From Prevotella sp. (GTDB taxonomy: Bacteria; Bacteroidota; Bacteroidia; Bacteroidales; Dysgonomonadaceae), in NCBI GenBank assembly GCA_031285905.1, contig JAITVH010000136.1, positions 1-64,000 of the forward strand: a stretch of 64,000 nucleotides of DNA, read 5' to 3'. This document shows positions 25,414 to 33,352 of this stretch, piece by piece. The translations under genes were made by a program, and so were the position numbers. A model generated the notes under the pieces. That model was given only the letters and a program-made list of their open reading frames with translations, did not search any database and had not been told where the DNA came from. Each line of letters opens with the position of its first letter. Position 1 is the first letter of the stretch.

Positions 25414-27648
25414 ATGAAAAAAACACTGTTCTTATTCTTTCTACTACCTATGTTTTGCTTTGGCCAAAACATTGACAGCCTGTACAAAAAAGCTGATTCG
25501 TTCTGGAGTCGCTATGCTACCAAATATTATTATAGTATTTCCGAAATCCGACCTGTCGGTAAAAGCCATAGTTTCTGGTATCGGACACAAACTCCACAAG
25601 GAACAGAGTTTTTTATAATTGATGGAAATAAAGAAAGTGTTTATCCGGCATTTGACCAGCAACGGCTGGCGGATTCACTGAGCAGCGTTAATAAGAATAA
25701 AACAGAAGCTTACAAGCTGTCATTCAGCTCGCTGAGGTTCAACGATAAATTGGATTCACTATTCTTTAATATAGGGGATGACGGATATTCCTGTGCTTTA
25801 GATAATTATACTATTGCTAAAGAAAAAGACCGCGAGCAGCGAAATCAAAACAGATATTGGGGAAGGGCATCCAAAGAAGATTCGAAAGACAGGATAAAGT
25901 CGCCTGACGGAAAGAAGGAAGCTTACATCTCGGAAGGGAATCTTTGGATAACCGATCTGGAAAGCCGGAAGGGTGAACGGTTAAGTGAGGATGGCTCACC
26001 TTACGAATATTATTCATCCAATATCTATTGGTCGCCCGACTCGAAGAAGATCGTCTGCTGCAAATACCGACCGGTGGATACACGCAAGCTCCTGCTTATT
26101 TCATCATCGCCAAGAGATCAGTTGCAGCCGAAAACCGAGGATTACGATTATCCGAAACCGGGCGATGCATTACCTGTAAGACGACCGACTGTATTCTTAG
26201 TAGATGAAAAGAAAAGCATACCATTCAATGTCCCTGATGTAGAGGCTCAATACGACTTAAATAGAGTGAGATGGGATAAGGACAGCAACTATTTTACGTT
26301 CAACTTCAACAAACGGGGGCATCAGCAATATTTTGTTTATGCAGGGGATGTTTCCACAGGAGAGTTAAGGGCTGTAGTAAAAGAAGAGAGTCCGACATTT
26401 GTCTACTACAACAATCTGTATCAGCACTGGATGAAAGACGGAAATGAACTGCTCTGGATTTCAGAACGCGATGGATGGCGACACCTGTATCTTTATGACA
26501 CGCCAACCGGAAAAGTAAAAAAACAACTGACAAAGGGCGAATGGATTGTTAAATCGGTAGTGCATGTAGACGAAGAAAAACGCATGCTGATATTCAAAGG
26601 ATGTGGGATGGATAAAGGGGAAGACCCTTATCTGGAAAAATACTATACGCTGAACATCGACAATGGAAAAATCACTCCGCTTACCCCTGAGAATGCAACC
26701 CATAATGTGACATTCTCATCAGACTATAGCTGCTTTGTGGATAACTATTCACGGGTAGATATGCCTCCTGTCGTCGCTTTGCGTTCAGCTAAAGACGGAA
26801 AGGTGATAACCAAGCCGGATAACCAGCCGGATACCACCGAAGCAGAAAAAACAGGGTGGCGTATGCCGGAAGTCTTTTCTGCCAAAGGACGTGACGGGGA
26901 AACGGATATCTGGGGGATGATCATTCGCCCGTCCGATTTTGACCCTGACAAGAAATACCCTGTAATAGAATATATCTACGCCGGGCCACACGATTCGCAT
27001 GTGCCTAAATCATTTGGTATCAGCTACTGGCCGAGCGGACTTGCCGAAATGGGCTTTATAGCCGTGCTGATAGATGGCATGGGTACGGCAAACCGCTCGA
27101 AAGCATTCCTCGATGTCTGTTGGAAAAATCTGAAAGATGGCGGGTTTCCCGACCGTATTGCATGGATGAAAGCCGCCGCAGAAAAATATCCAGAGATGGA
27201 CATCAGCCGGGTAGGGATTTATGGCGGATCGGCAGGGGGACAAAGCTCGATGGGCGCATTGCTTTTCCACCCTGATTTTTATAAAGTAGGTGTCGCTTCG
27301 TGCGGATGCCATGATAACCGCATGGATAAGATGTGGTGGAATGAGCAATGGATGGGTTATCCTATTGGTAAAGAATATGAAGAATGCTCGAATGTAGTTA
27401 ACGCCAAACTGTTGCAAGGCAATCTTATGCTGATTGTGGGAGAACTGGACAATAATGTAGATCCGGCGAGTACATTGCAGGTTGCGGACGAACTGATAAA
27501 ACATAATAAAGAATTTGAACTCGTTATGCTGCCGGGTGTGCGCCATACGGGTGGGGAAAACTACGGCGAACGTAAAAGGCGTGACTTTTTTGTGAAGTAC
27601 CTGTTAGGAACCGACACCCCGAAGTGGAACGAAAAAGAAAAGAAATAG
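25414..27648 (+). CDS. S9 family prolyl oligopeptidase / DPP IV-like peptidase
   Basis: 744-aa exported serine peptidase. Signal peptide about 1-18 (LFFLLPMFCFG-Q). The N-terminal beta-propeller region (DPPIV_N-like, about 100-480) contains SPDGKKEAYISEGNLWI and WSPDSKKIVCCKYRP. The C-terminal alpha/beta hydrolase carries the triad: Ser606 in YGGSAGGQSS, Asp679 in GELDNNVD and His711 in PGVRHTGG. It probably trims peptides in the periplasm. Asaccharolytic Bacteroidales use such enzymes for nutrition, but whether this organism does so cannot be judged here. Confidence 0.92.
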   Translation: MKKTLFLFFLLPMFCFGQNIDSLYKKADSFWSRYATKYYYSISEIRPVGKSHSFWYRTQTPQGTEFFIIDGNKESVYPAFDQQRLADSLSSVNKNKTEAYKLSFSSLRFNDKLDSLFFNIGDDGYSCALDNYTIAKEKDREQRNQNRYWGRASKEDSKDRIKSPDGKKEAYISEGNLWITDLESRKGERLSEDGSPYEYYSSNIYWSPDSKKIVCCKYRPVDTRKLLLISSSPRDQLQPKTEDYDYPKPGDALPVRRPTVFLVDEKKSIPFNVPDVEAQYDLNRVRWDKDSNYFTFNFNKRGHQQYFVYAGDVSTGELRAVVKEESPTFVYYNNLYQHWMKDGNELLWISERDGWRHLYLYDTPTGKVKKQLTKGEWIVKSVVHVDEEKRMLIFKGCGMDKGEDPYLEKYYTLNIDNGKITPLTPENATHNVTFSSDYSCFVDNYSRVDMPPVVALRSAKDGKVITKPDNQPDTTEAEKTGWRMPEVFSAKGRDGETDIWGMIIRPSDFDPDKKYPVIEYIYAGPHDSHVPKSFGISYWPSGLAEMGFIAVLIDGMGTANRSKAFLDVCWKNLKDGGFPDRIAWMKAAAEKYPEMDISRVGIYGGSAGGQSSMGALLFHPDFYKVGVASCGCHDNRMDKMWWNEQWMGYPIGKEYEECSNVVNAKLLQGNLMLIVGELDNNVDPASTLQVADELIKHNKEFELVMLPGVRHTGGENYGERKRRDFFVKYLLGTDTPKWNEKEKK

Positions 27649-27685
27649 GTTGATAATAATTAATTGATACGTTTTTAAAGATTGT

Positions 27686-27712
27686 TGTAGGGGCGAATAA
27701 ACATTCGCCCGC
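27686..27712. repeat. Lone TGTAGGGGCG hairpin repeat
   Basis: TGTAGGGGCG begins a perfect hairpin, GGGCGAAT-AAAC-ATTCGCCC (27691-27710). It matches one end of the two longer repeats at 32281 and 49700 and looks like a solo or truncated copy. It lies between convergent genes. Confidence 0.6.
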
Positions 27713-27718
27713 TCTGAC

Positions 27719-28144
27719 TTATAGTGAATGCCTGCCACTTCTCCATCTGCTGAGAAACCTCTGAAGTAAATGTGCAGATGTCCTTTTCGTTTTCGGCTGT
27801 TTGGGAAAAGATGCGGCGAACAAACCTTTCAATTCGCTGCTTTGGCTTTCGTTTAGCTGCTGCAAGACCGACCGATATAATACGTGAATCATACCCAGTT
27901 CTCTGTCTATCTTGCGGATGTGTTTTATATAATCGGTATCTTTCAGGCTCTCGTACAGGTAATTCAATATGTCTTTGGTCTCCTTATGCTTCTCCATAAT
28001 GAGGGTGAGGGAGTTGTCGATTGCTGTGGCTGTTCTGCTGTCGCATTCAATTTCCGATTGTATATCTGAAAGCCATTGATCAATGTTTTCGCTTGTATCA
28101 CCAGATGGAGGCGGAGGATTATTCTTTGTGTTGTTGTCCGGCAT
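27719..28144 (-). CDS. Hypothetical protein, soluble and helical
   Basis: 141 aa from the ATG at 28144 (MPDNNTKNNPPPPSG); an open frame extends upstream to 28198. I prefer 28144 because the extension looks non-coding. A Pro-rich N-terminal stretch is followed by a charged helical region (IDQWLSDIQSEIE, IRKIDRELGMIHVLYRSVLQQL) and a basic tail (FLSRWRSGRHSL). It has no signal peptide or membrane segment. I do not recognise the family. It sits beside repeats and has no functional neighbour. Confidence 0.5.
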   Translation of the reverse strand: MPDNNTKNNPPPPSGDTSENIDQWLSDIQSEIECDSRTATAIDNSLTLIMEKHKETKDILNYLYESLKDTDYIKHIRKIDRELGMIHVLYRSVLQQLNESQSSELKGLFAASFPKQPKTKRTSAHLLQRFLSRWRSGRHSL

Positions 28145-28227
28145 ATTATATAGTTTGTACAAAAAAGAAGCGGAAGGACATTTACCTGTTCTGTCCACAG
28201 GGAGTCGAAGCCCTCATACATAAACAG

Positions 28228-28276
28228 GAAACGCCTCCCGCCCTATACTATATAATAAGACGGGATTGGCGTTTTT
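28228..28276 (+). terminator. Terminator-like hairpin with no obvious upstream gene
   Basis: AAACGCC-TCCCG (28228-28239) pairs with CGGGA-TT-GGCGTTT (28260-28273) and is followed by T residues on the plus strand. No plus-strand gene ends nearby; the closest ends at 27648. Confidence 0.45.
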
Positions 28277-28782
28277 TACTGCTTTCGATGTATGAACAAT
28301 TTCGACTTTTGTAGACACGAAAATACAGCTAAACGCTTAACCTTTACTAATATCTATACCTTGCCGCAAGCGACAAAGCAAAGATAAGGATATTCTTTTG
28401 TTTTTTGTTTAATCATTTTATTGCTTTTGATTTTCTATTATTTTTTCCTGCGCGTAATCATCGAATCCCTCCGCTATGGCTTCGGCATTCTGATTCCTTG
28501 CATTTCTTTTGCCCAAAGCCGCAAAAGAAACCAAAAGGGCTTTGGCGTCCCACTTTCCGGTTGACCCATTGGCAGTTTGTCGGCTGAAAGTGGTAAACGG
28601 CTTCGCCCACCACTTTCTACGCCGTCTGCACTGTATGGGTACCCCAACCTACAAGCATACGGACGCTGGGCTAAAGCACGAGTGACGCAAAGCGATCTGC
28701 TTGTGCGGACGTCCCATCCGTGTGCATCTTTAATTTATCATAACACACAGGCTGGAAGCCTGCGCGAGCAGGGGATCGTTGA

Positions 28783-28844
28783 TTGTCATCCTAAGGTACG
28801 AAGGATCTCCTTCTTTAGATGCTTCCTTTCGTCAGCATGACAAC
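28783..28844. repeat. REP-like palindromic repeat, copy 3
   Basis: TTGTCATCCTAAGGTACGAA on the left and GTCAGCATGACAAC on the right, with GGATCTCC and TTTAGATGCTTCC inside. It has the same plan as the copies at 12167 and 13682. Confidence 0.65.
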
Positions 28845-29079
28845 AGATAATAAAAATGAGCTTCTCTCATCATTTACAATGATAAGCAGATAGAAGCAAA
28901 TAAAATATTTTTGGAGCCGATATTTTATCTGTTGATAATCAGTATTTTATTGTTTTTTGAAGCGAAAAAAGGAAGAATGCCATAAATTATGGCGGATGAA
29001 CCGGTAAAATATCTTAATTTAGCGGTAAACTAGAAAAGGATATGATTGTTCAATCCATTGGTAATATACGATAAACAAG

Positions 29080-29508
29080 ATGGAAGCTATAACAGAAAAT
29101 AAGAAAAGAGTACACCAGGGCAGAAATATCCGGATAGCCCGTAACTTCCGGAATATGACACAGGAAACGCTTGCCTTCAAAGTCGATCTTTCCCAAAGCA
29201 GGGTATCTGATCTGGAACTAAAGGAAGAGATAGAAGATGAATTGCTGGATAAATTTGCTTCTGCACTGGACGTGCCTGTCGGTTTTCTAAAAAGTTTTGA
29301 GCCCGAGGCTGCTATGAATGTATATAATCAGCAAGATTCTAAGATTGAAGTAAATGGAGCTGAAAACTCTAAGGATATAATATTGCAGCAAGGAGAGCAA
29401 TATATTACTACTAATAATTATCCTATCGGAGATATAAAAGAGCTTTACGAGCGTCTTCTCAAAGAAAAAGATCAGCAAATAGAAGAACTGAAGAGCAGGG
29501 CAAAATAA
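29080..29508 (+). CDS. XRE-family helix-turn-helix regulator with C-terminal coiled coil
   Basis: 142 aa. Residues 13-70 form an XRE-type HTH (NIRIARNFRNMTQETLAFKV, LSQSRVSDLE). A linker rich in Asn and Gln follows, then a short coiled coil at about 115-142 (IKELYERLLKEKDQQIEELKS), probably for dimerisation. It is an orphan regulator without an adjacent operon, lying among intergenic repeats. Targets unknown. Confidence 0.85.
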   Translation: MEAITENKKRVHQGRNIRIARNFRNMTQETLAFKVDLSQSRVSDLELKEEIEDELLDKFASALDVPVGFLKSFEPEAAMNVYNQQDSKIEVNGAENSKDIILQQGEQYITTNNYPIGDIKELYERLLKEKDQQIEELKSRAK

Positions 29509-29832
29509 ATTTAGTCTTATAGGCTTTATATACAATAAAAGTATAAAGAATTATATTTAAGCGTATTAGTTGCCCTGCCTTTTAAGGCGGGGAAGAATTA
29601 ATATCACAGGAAAAGGACTTTAGTCGAAACTATTTTGGCTAAAGCCTTTTACTATTTTACAAACTGATCCCCCCGGCTAAAGCTGGAGGCAACTGGACCC
29701 CGGATAATAAAGGATATATAATCTTATTCAATATAAACTCTTATAAAAATAATATGATATGACTATCAGTCGATTATAATTATAAGTCTAAAATAATTCG
29801 CGTTAATCAGATAATTTATACAGATATTTTCG
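29509..29832. other. Intergenic region before the TPP riboswitch
   Basis: AT-rich 324 bp containing the palindromic repeat at 29568-29694. I see no gene. Confidence 0.5.
29568..29694. repeat. Palindromic repeat with AGTTGCC/GGCAACT ends
   Basis: About 127 bp bounded by the 7-bp inverted repeat AGTTGCC (29568-29574) and GGCAACT (29688-29694). Inside, AAAAGGACTTTAG (29611 on) pairs imperfectly with CTAAAGCCTTTT (to about 29650). The right part CCCCCCGGCTAAAGCTGGAG continues the theme. It looks like a member of a dispersed non-coding repeat family, distinct from the other two families here. Confidence 0.55.
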
Positions 29833-29840
29833 TATGTTTG
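29833..29840 (+). promoter_or_regulatory. Putative -7 box of the thi operon
   Basis: TATGTTTG matches TAnnTTTG and lies about 10 bp upstream of the TPP riboswitch, as expected for its promoter. No clear -33 element was seen. Confidence 0.5.
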
Positions 29841-29849
29841 TGCATCACT

Positions 29850-29932
29850 GTTAGGGGTGTTCTTTTGAAAGAAAGAGCTGAGATTATACCCTCGAACCTG
29901 ATATGCTGTAATGGGCATCGTAGGGAAATGGT
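29850..29932 (+). promoter_or_regulatory. TPP riboswitch (THI element)
   Basis: The conserved core is present in order: AGGGGTG (29853-29859), AGCTGAGAT, ATACCC, GAACCTGAT (29894-29902), then GGGCAT and CGTAGGGAA (29919 on). The RNA binds thiamine diphosphate and represses when it is plentiful. The aptamer stands directly upstream of thiM-thiE-tenA, with a hairpin and T run (29957-29987) as the likely termination platform. Confidence 0.95.
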
Positions 29933-29956
29933 AAATTAGGATATAAATTATATTAG

Positions 29957-29987
29957 GCCGTTTCGTTTAATCGTGAGGCGGCTTTTT
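29957..29987 (+). terminator. Riboswitch expression-platform terminator
   Basis: GCCGTTTCG (29957-29965) pairs, with G-U pairs, with CGTGAGGCGGC (29972-29982) and is followed by TTTTT. It lies 25 bp after the TPP aptamer and 25 bp before the thiM ATG, so ligand-dependent termination is the likely mode of control. Confidence 0.7.
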
Positions 29988-30011
29988 AGTTGTTCGGTAA
30001 ATTTTGAAAAA

Positions 30012-30806
30012 ATGATCGATATTCCGTCTTTATTACGTGATTTGGATGCTGTTCGCCAACAGTCGCCGCTTATACATAATATAACCAACTATGTGGTGAT
30101 GAATAATACGGCTAACGGACTTCTGGCTATAGGGGCTTCCCCTGTAATGGCTCACGCGATAGACGAAGTAGCCGATATGGCAAGTATTGCATCTGCTTTG
30201 GTGATCAATATCGGCACGCTGGATGCCCAATGGGTAGAATCGATGTTGGCAGCAGGTAAGACAGCCTTGTCGAAAGGCATACCTGTGATACTCGATCCTG
30301 TAGGCGCAGGAGCAACTCCTTACCGTACCGCAGTCTGTAAGCAGATCATTGCAGAATGTAAGCCTTGTATCATCCGGGCTAATGCATCGGAAATAATGGC
30401 TCTGTACAATGCTGCTGAGAAAACCAAGGGAGTGGATAGCACAGATTCATCGGATACAGCCCTCGATTCGGCAAAAGCACTGGCAAAACAAACCGGGGCT
30501 ATAGTTGTCGTCAGCGGGCAGACCGATTATATCACAGATGGTACAACTATAAAAACCGTAAAAAACGGCAATCCCATGATGGCGCGTGTGACAGGAATGG
30601 GCTGCACGGCTACAGCTATGGTGGCCACATTTGCGGCTGTTAACCCCAATATATTGGAGGCAGCTACCCACGGTATGGCTGTTATGGGCATAGCAGGGGA
30701 AATAGCAGCAACAAAATCGTCCGGAAACGGGAGTTTGCAAGTCAATTTTCTGGATGAACTTTATAACCTCAACGGAGACACAATTAAGACAAACATTAAA
30801 CAATAA
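30012..30806 (+). CDS. thiM: Hydroxyethylthiazole kinase
   Basis: 264-aa cytosolic kinase that salvages 4-methyl-5-(2-hydroxyethyl)thiazole by phosphorylation. Motifs: HNITNYVVMN at 22-31, GASPVMA at 41-47, ILDPVGAGATPYR, and MGCTATAMVATF with the catalytic-site Cys. I chose the ATG at 30012 because the upstream GTG frame (29973) runs through the riboswitch terminator. First gene of the riboswitch-controlled operon; thiE starts 3 bp after it. Confidence 0.95.
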   Translation: MIDIPSLLRDLDAVRQQSPLIHNITNYVVMNNTANGLLAIGASPVMAHAIDEVADMASIASALVINIGTLDAQWVESMLAAGKTALSKGIPVILDPVGAGATPYRTAVCKQIIAECKPCIIRANASEIMALYNAAEKTKGVDSTDSSDTALDSAKALAKQTGAIVVVSGQTDYITDGTTIKTVKNGNPMMARVTGMGCTATAMVATFAAVNPNILEAATHGMAVMGIAGEIAATKSSGNGSLQVNFLDELYNLNGDTIKTNIKQ

Positions 30807-30809
30807 ATT

Positions 30810-31454
30810 ATGCCAAATTTCAATTTAAGTCTGTATCTGGTTACAGATCAGTCGCTGTCTTTAGACCGTCCTTTAAAATCGGTAATTGAAGCAGCAGTAA
30901 GAGGCGGAGTTTCCATGGTGCAACTCAGGGAGAAAAACGCTTCTACGAGAGAATTTTACGATCTGGCCATGAAGGTCAAAGCCTACATTAAGCCATACAA
31001 TGTTCCTTTGATCATCAACGACAGGCTGGATGTTGCCTTGGCTTGCAACGCCGAAGGAATCCATTTAGGACAGAATGATATTCCTTACGATATCGCCCGT
31101 AAGCTATTGGGAAAAGACAAGATAATCGGACTCTCGGTAGAAAGTGTAATGGATGCCGAAAGGGCGAATAACCTCGATGTGGATTATATCGCTATCTCTC
31201 CGGTATTTGATACCCCTACCAAAACCGATACATCAAAGGCACTGGGTCTGGGAGGAGTAAAAGATATACTGAAGATAACCAGACATCGCTGTGTGGCGAT
31301 AGGAGGCATCAGTAAAGAGAATGCGGCAGATATTATCTCGGCAGGAGCTGAAGGTATTGCTGTGGTATCGGCTATTATGTCTTCAGAAAATCCGCAGGAC
31401 TCTGCCCGACAACTTAGGAATTTGGTCGACCATACCAAGAACAGGTTGGGATGA
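30810..31454 (+). CDS. thiE: Thiamine-phosphate synthase
   Basis: 214-aa TIM-barrel enzyme that joins HMP diphosphate and thiazole phosphate to thiamine monophosphate. Motifs: MVQLREKNAS, LIINDRLDVALACNAEGIHLGQND, YIAISPVFDTPTK (phosphate loop) and VAIGGISKENA. The start is 3 bp after the thiM stop, and the stop overlaps the tenA start. It supplies the substrate of ThiL. Confidence 0.95.
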   Translation: MPNFNLSLYLVTDQSLSLDRPLKSVIEAAVRGGVSMVQLREKNASTREFYDLAMKVKAYIKPYNVPLIINDRLDVALACNAEGIHLGQNDIPYDIARKLLGKDKIIGLSVESVMDAERANNLDVDYIAISPVFDTPTKTDTSKALGLGGVKDILKITRHRCVAIGGISKENAADIISAGAEGIAVVSAIMSSENPQDSARQLRNLVDHTKNRLG

Positions 31455-32104
31455 AATGGAGCGAAGAAGCTTGGGAAGCTGCCCGGCCGATATATAATAA
31501 AATACTGGAACTACCATTTATTCAAGGTCTTATTGACGGTACACTGGATAACGAAAAGTTTGTTTTCTATATCCGGCAGGATGCTTTATATCTGGCCGAC
31601 TATGGCAAAGTGCTGACAGCGATAGCTTCCAGACTAAATAAGCCTGAGCATATCGATGCTTTTATCCATTTTGCTGCTGATAGTATGGAGGTCGAAAAAG
31701 CCCTTCATGAAACATTTATCAGCAAAATAGATGCCACGGCTAAACAGGAGATGTCGCCAAGTTGTTTGTTATATACATCTTTCCTCCTGAGGCAATTGGC
31801 TGGCGCTCCCGCCGAAGTGATCGTGGCGGCAGTATTGCCCTGCTTCTGGATATATAAGGAAGTGGGCGACTACATATTGGCTAATCAGACAAAAAGTGAA
31901 AATCCTTACCAGTCGTGGATAGATACCTATGGTGGAGAAGAATTTGAACAATCGGTTAAAACGGCGATTGCCATTGCTGATGAACTTGCCGATAAATGCA
32001 CACCTGCACAACGTAAAGCTATGACAGAAGCATATGTGATGTGCTCGAAAATGGAATGGCTGTTCTGGGATAGTGCCTGGCGATTGGAGAAATGGGTGGT
32101 ATAA
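31451..32104 (+). CDS. tenA: TenA family aminopyrimidine aminohydrolase / thiaminase II
   Basis: 217-aa helical cytosolic enzyme that hydrolyses aminomethyl-HMP, a thiamine breakdown product, to HMP for reuse. Probable active-site residues: Asp44 in IRQDALYL, Cys131 in VLPCFWIY and the C-terminal Glu in CSKMEWLFWD. It overlaps thiE by 4 bp (ATGA), so the two are translationally coupled. A repeat-bearing gap of 362 bp separates it from thiD. Confidence 0.93.
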   Translation: MKWSEEAWEAARPIYNKILELPFIQGLIDGTLDNEKFVFYIRQDALYLADYGKVLTAIASRLNKPEHIDAFIHFAADSMEVEKALHETFISKIDATAKQEMSPSCLLYTSFLLRQLAGAPAEVIVAAVLPCFWIYKEVGDYILANQTKSENPYQSWIDTYGGEEFEQSVKTAIAIADELADKCTPAQRKAMTEAYVMCSKMEWLFWDSAWRLEKWVV

Positions 32105-32466
32105 GTTCTGTGAAGAATATTTTTTGAATTTATCTATAGGTAATTCAATGGAAAGTTGAATTGGAGCGAAGCATAAATCGGCGGAGCCAAAATGGAAAAT
32201 TGAAAGTGAAAAATGTTCTTTGAAGAAATTGATGGAAAAGTATTACATCTGTTACTTTTTAGTTAAAATATCTGGGCATGCTGTAGGGGCGTAATATCTT
32301 TTACGCCCGTTTTTAAAAAAATAGTATTCTCGTATTCGGGCGGATGATAATTGACTCGTATTCACTTCGTCGAACGATGTTTCGCCCCTACAGAAAAAGC
32401 CACAAACTTATTATTAACTATTATCTGTTACCTTTGTTACCTTTTAGTTAAAAAAGAGAAGAGAGA
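32105..32466. other. Gap between tenA and thiD filled mostly by a repeat
   Basis: The first 145 bp are low-complexity purine-rich sequence with no gene. The rest is the inverted-repeat element at 32250-32453. The right end of the element carries TACCTTTG (32429-32436), a TAnnTTTG match 30 bp before the thiD ATG, so thiD may have a promoter supplied by the repeat. Confidence 0.55.
32250..32453. repeat. Composite CTGTAGGGGCG repeat, copy B
   Basis: The core 32281-32393 is bounded by the perfect 11-bp inverted repeat CTGTAGGGGCG / CGCCCCTACAG and has an inner hairpin, GGGCGTAA with TTACGCCC. Outside the core are flanks shared with copy C (49646-49801) in the opposite orientation: TATCTGGGCAT on one side and AAAGCCACAAA on the other. 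Near-identical direct repeats bound the whole: TGTTACTTTTTAGTTAAAA (32250-32268) and TGTTACCTTTTAGTTAAAA (32435-32453). Confidence 0.75.
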
Positions 32467-33279
32467 ATGAAGAAACATTATAAAATTGCACTGTCTATTG
32501 CGGGTAGTGATCCCAGTGGAGGGGCAGGCATACAGGCAGACTTAAAAACATTTTCGGCTTGCGGTTGCTATGGGGCAACAGTGATAGTCGCTGTTGTAGA
32601 TGAAAATACGATAGGTGTAACTGACGTTCACCCTATACCTGTACCATTTGTGTCGGGGCAAATAAAGTCTGTACTGGATGATATAGGGGCGGATGCTATA
32701 AAGATAGGGATGCTTCATTCTTCGGAACTGATATTGTCGGTAAAGGAGACTTTATCGAAATATGATATAAAGAACATAGTCCTGGATCCGGTTATGGTTG
32801 CCACATCGGGCGATAAGCTTTTGCAGGATGAAGCAATCGAAACCTTGAAAAACGAATTGATTCCCTTTGTCAGGGTTATTACGCCCAATATCCCCGAGGC
32901 TGAGATCCTGCTTGGAAAGAAGATCCATAGCCAGAATGAATTGCCTGCTATCGTAAAAGACCTCTCATTCGGAGGGAAAGTATCAGTCCTTCTCAAGGCC
33001 GGACATCTGACCGAAGAAGAACTGATAGATGTGTTTTATAATGCTGAAACAGATGAGGTTATTAAGTTGATTTCCAGACGAATCCATACAAAGAATACGC
33101 ATGGTACGGGTTGTACTTTTTCATCCGCTATTGCTGCATTCCTTGCCCACGGACTACCCTTGAATGATGCTATCAGGCATGCGAAGGATTACATGAATAA
33201 GGCTATTATAGCAGGAGTTGAATATGAGATAGGAAAAGGTCACGGGCCTGTTCACCATTTTTTTAAATATTGGGAATAA
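32467..33279 (+). CDS. thiD: Hydroxymethylpyrimidine / phosphomethylpyrimidine kinase
   Basis: 270-aa ribokinase-family enzyme that phosphorylates HMP twice to the diphosphate used by ThiE. Motifs: AGSDPSGGAGIQADLKTF at about 12-29, LDPVMVATSG, ITPNIPEAEIL and THGTGCTFSSAIAAF (anion hole and catalytic Asp region, with Cys in place of the usual Asp neighbour). It continues the thi operon, or uses its own promoter at the end of the repeat. With ThiM, ThiE and TenA it gives a thiamine salvage route. Confidence 0.95.
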   Translation: MKKHYKIALSIAGSDPSGGAGIQADLKTFSACGCYGATVIVAVVDENTIGVTDVHPIPVPFVSGQIKSVLDDIGADAIKIGMLHSSELILSVKETLSKYDIKNIVLDPVMVATSGDKLLQDEAIETLKNELIPFVRVITPNIPEAEILLGKKIHSQNELPAIVKDLSFGGKVSVLLKAGHLTEEELIDVFYNAETDEVIKLISRRIHTKNTHGTGCTFSSAIAAFLAHGLPLNDAIRHAKDYMNKAIIAGVEYEIGKGHGPVHHFFKYWE

Positions 33280-33319
33280 GATTTTCTGATTGTTTGATCT
33301 CTATCTTGTAGGACTTTTC

Positions 33320-33327
33320 TACCTTTG
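33320..33327 (+). promoter_or_regulatory. Putative -7 box of the PLP enzyme gene
   Basis: TACCTTTG matches TAnnTTTG and lies 25 bp upstream of the ATG at 33353. A TTTG at 33293-33296 is 23 bp further upstream, rather long for the spacer. Confidence 0.4.
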
Positions 33328-33352
33328 AGCCATATTTTAATAGTCAGAAATA

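Larger units (their letters stand above)
28145..29079. other. Gene-poor, repeat-rich region
   Basis: About 935 bp without a convincing gene. It holds a minus-strand -7-like box at 28379-28386 (TATCTTTG), which could serve the hypothetical gene with a leader over 200 nt, and a terminator-like hairpin at 28228-28276. A GC-richer block at about 28440-28740 has internal inverted repeats, such as AAAGTGGT (28585-28592) pairing with ACCACTTT. A REP-like repeat lies at 28783-28844. Two ORFs in the block (28405-28587, 28577-28840) look like chance frames. Confidence 0.5.

Noticed and set aside
28185..28215. T-loop-like TTCGACT stem on the minus strand, suggesting a tRNA or tmRNA
   Set aside because: Only a 4-bp stem forms, and no acceptor, anticodon or other arms can be drawn around it.
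28405..28840. Two small ORFs in the repeat-rich block
   Set aside because: Low-complexity, Pro/His/Arg-rich translations, overlap with palindromic repeats, no start-site context and no known domain.
29973..30011. Upstream GTG start for thiM
   Set aside because: It would place the first codons in the riboswitch terminator stem; the ATG at 30012 gives the normal N-terminus.
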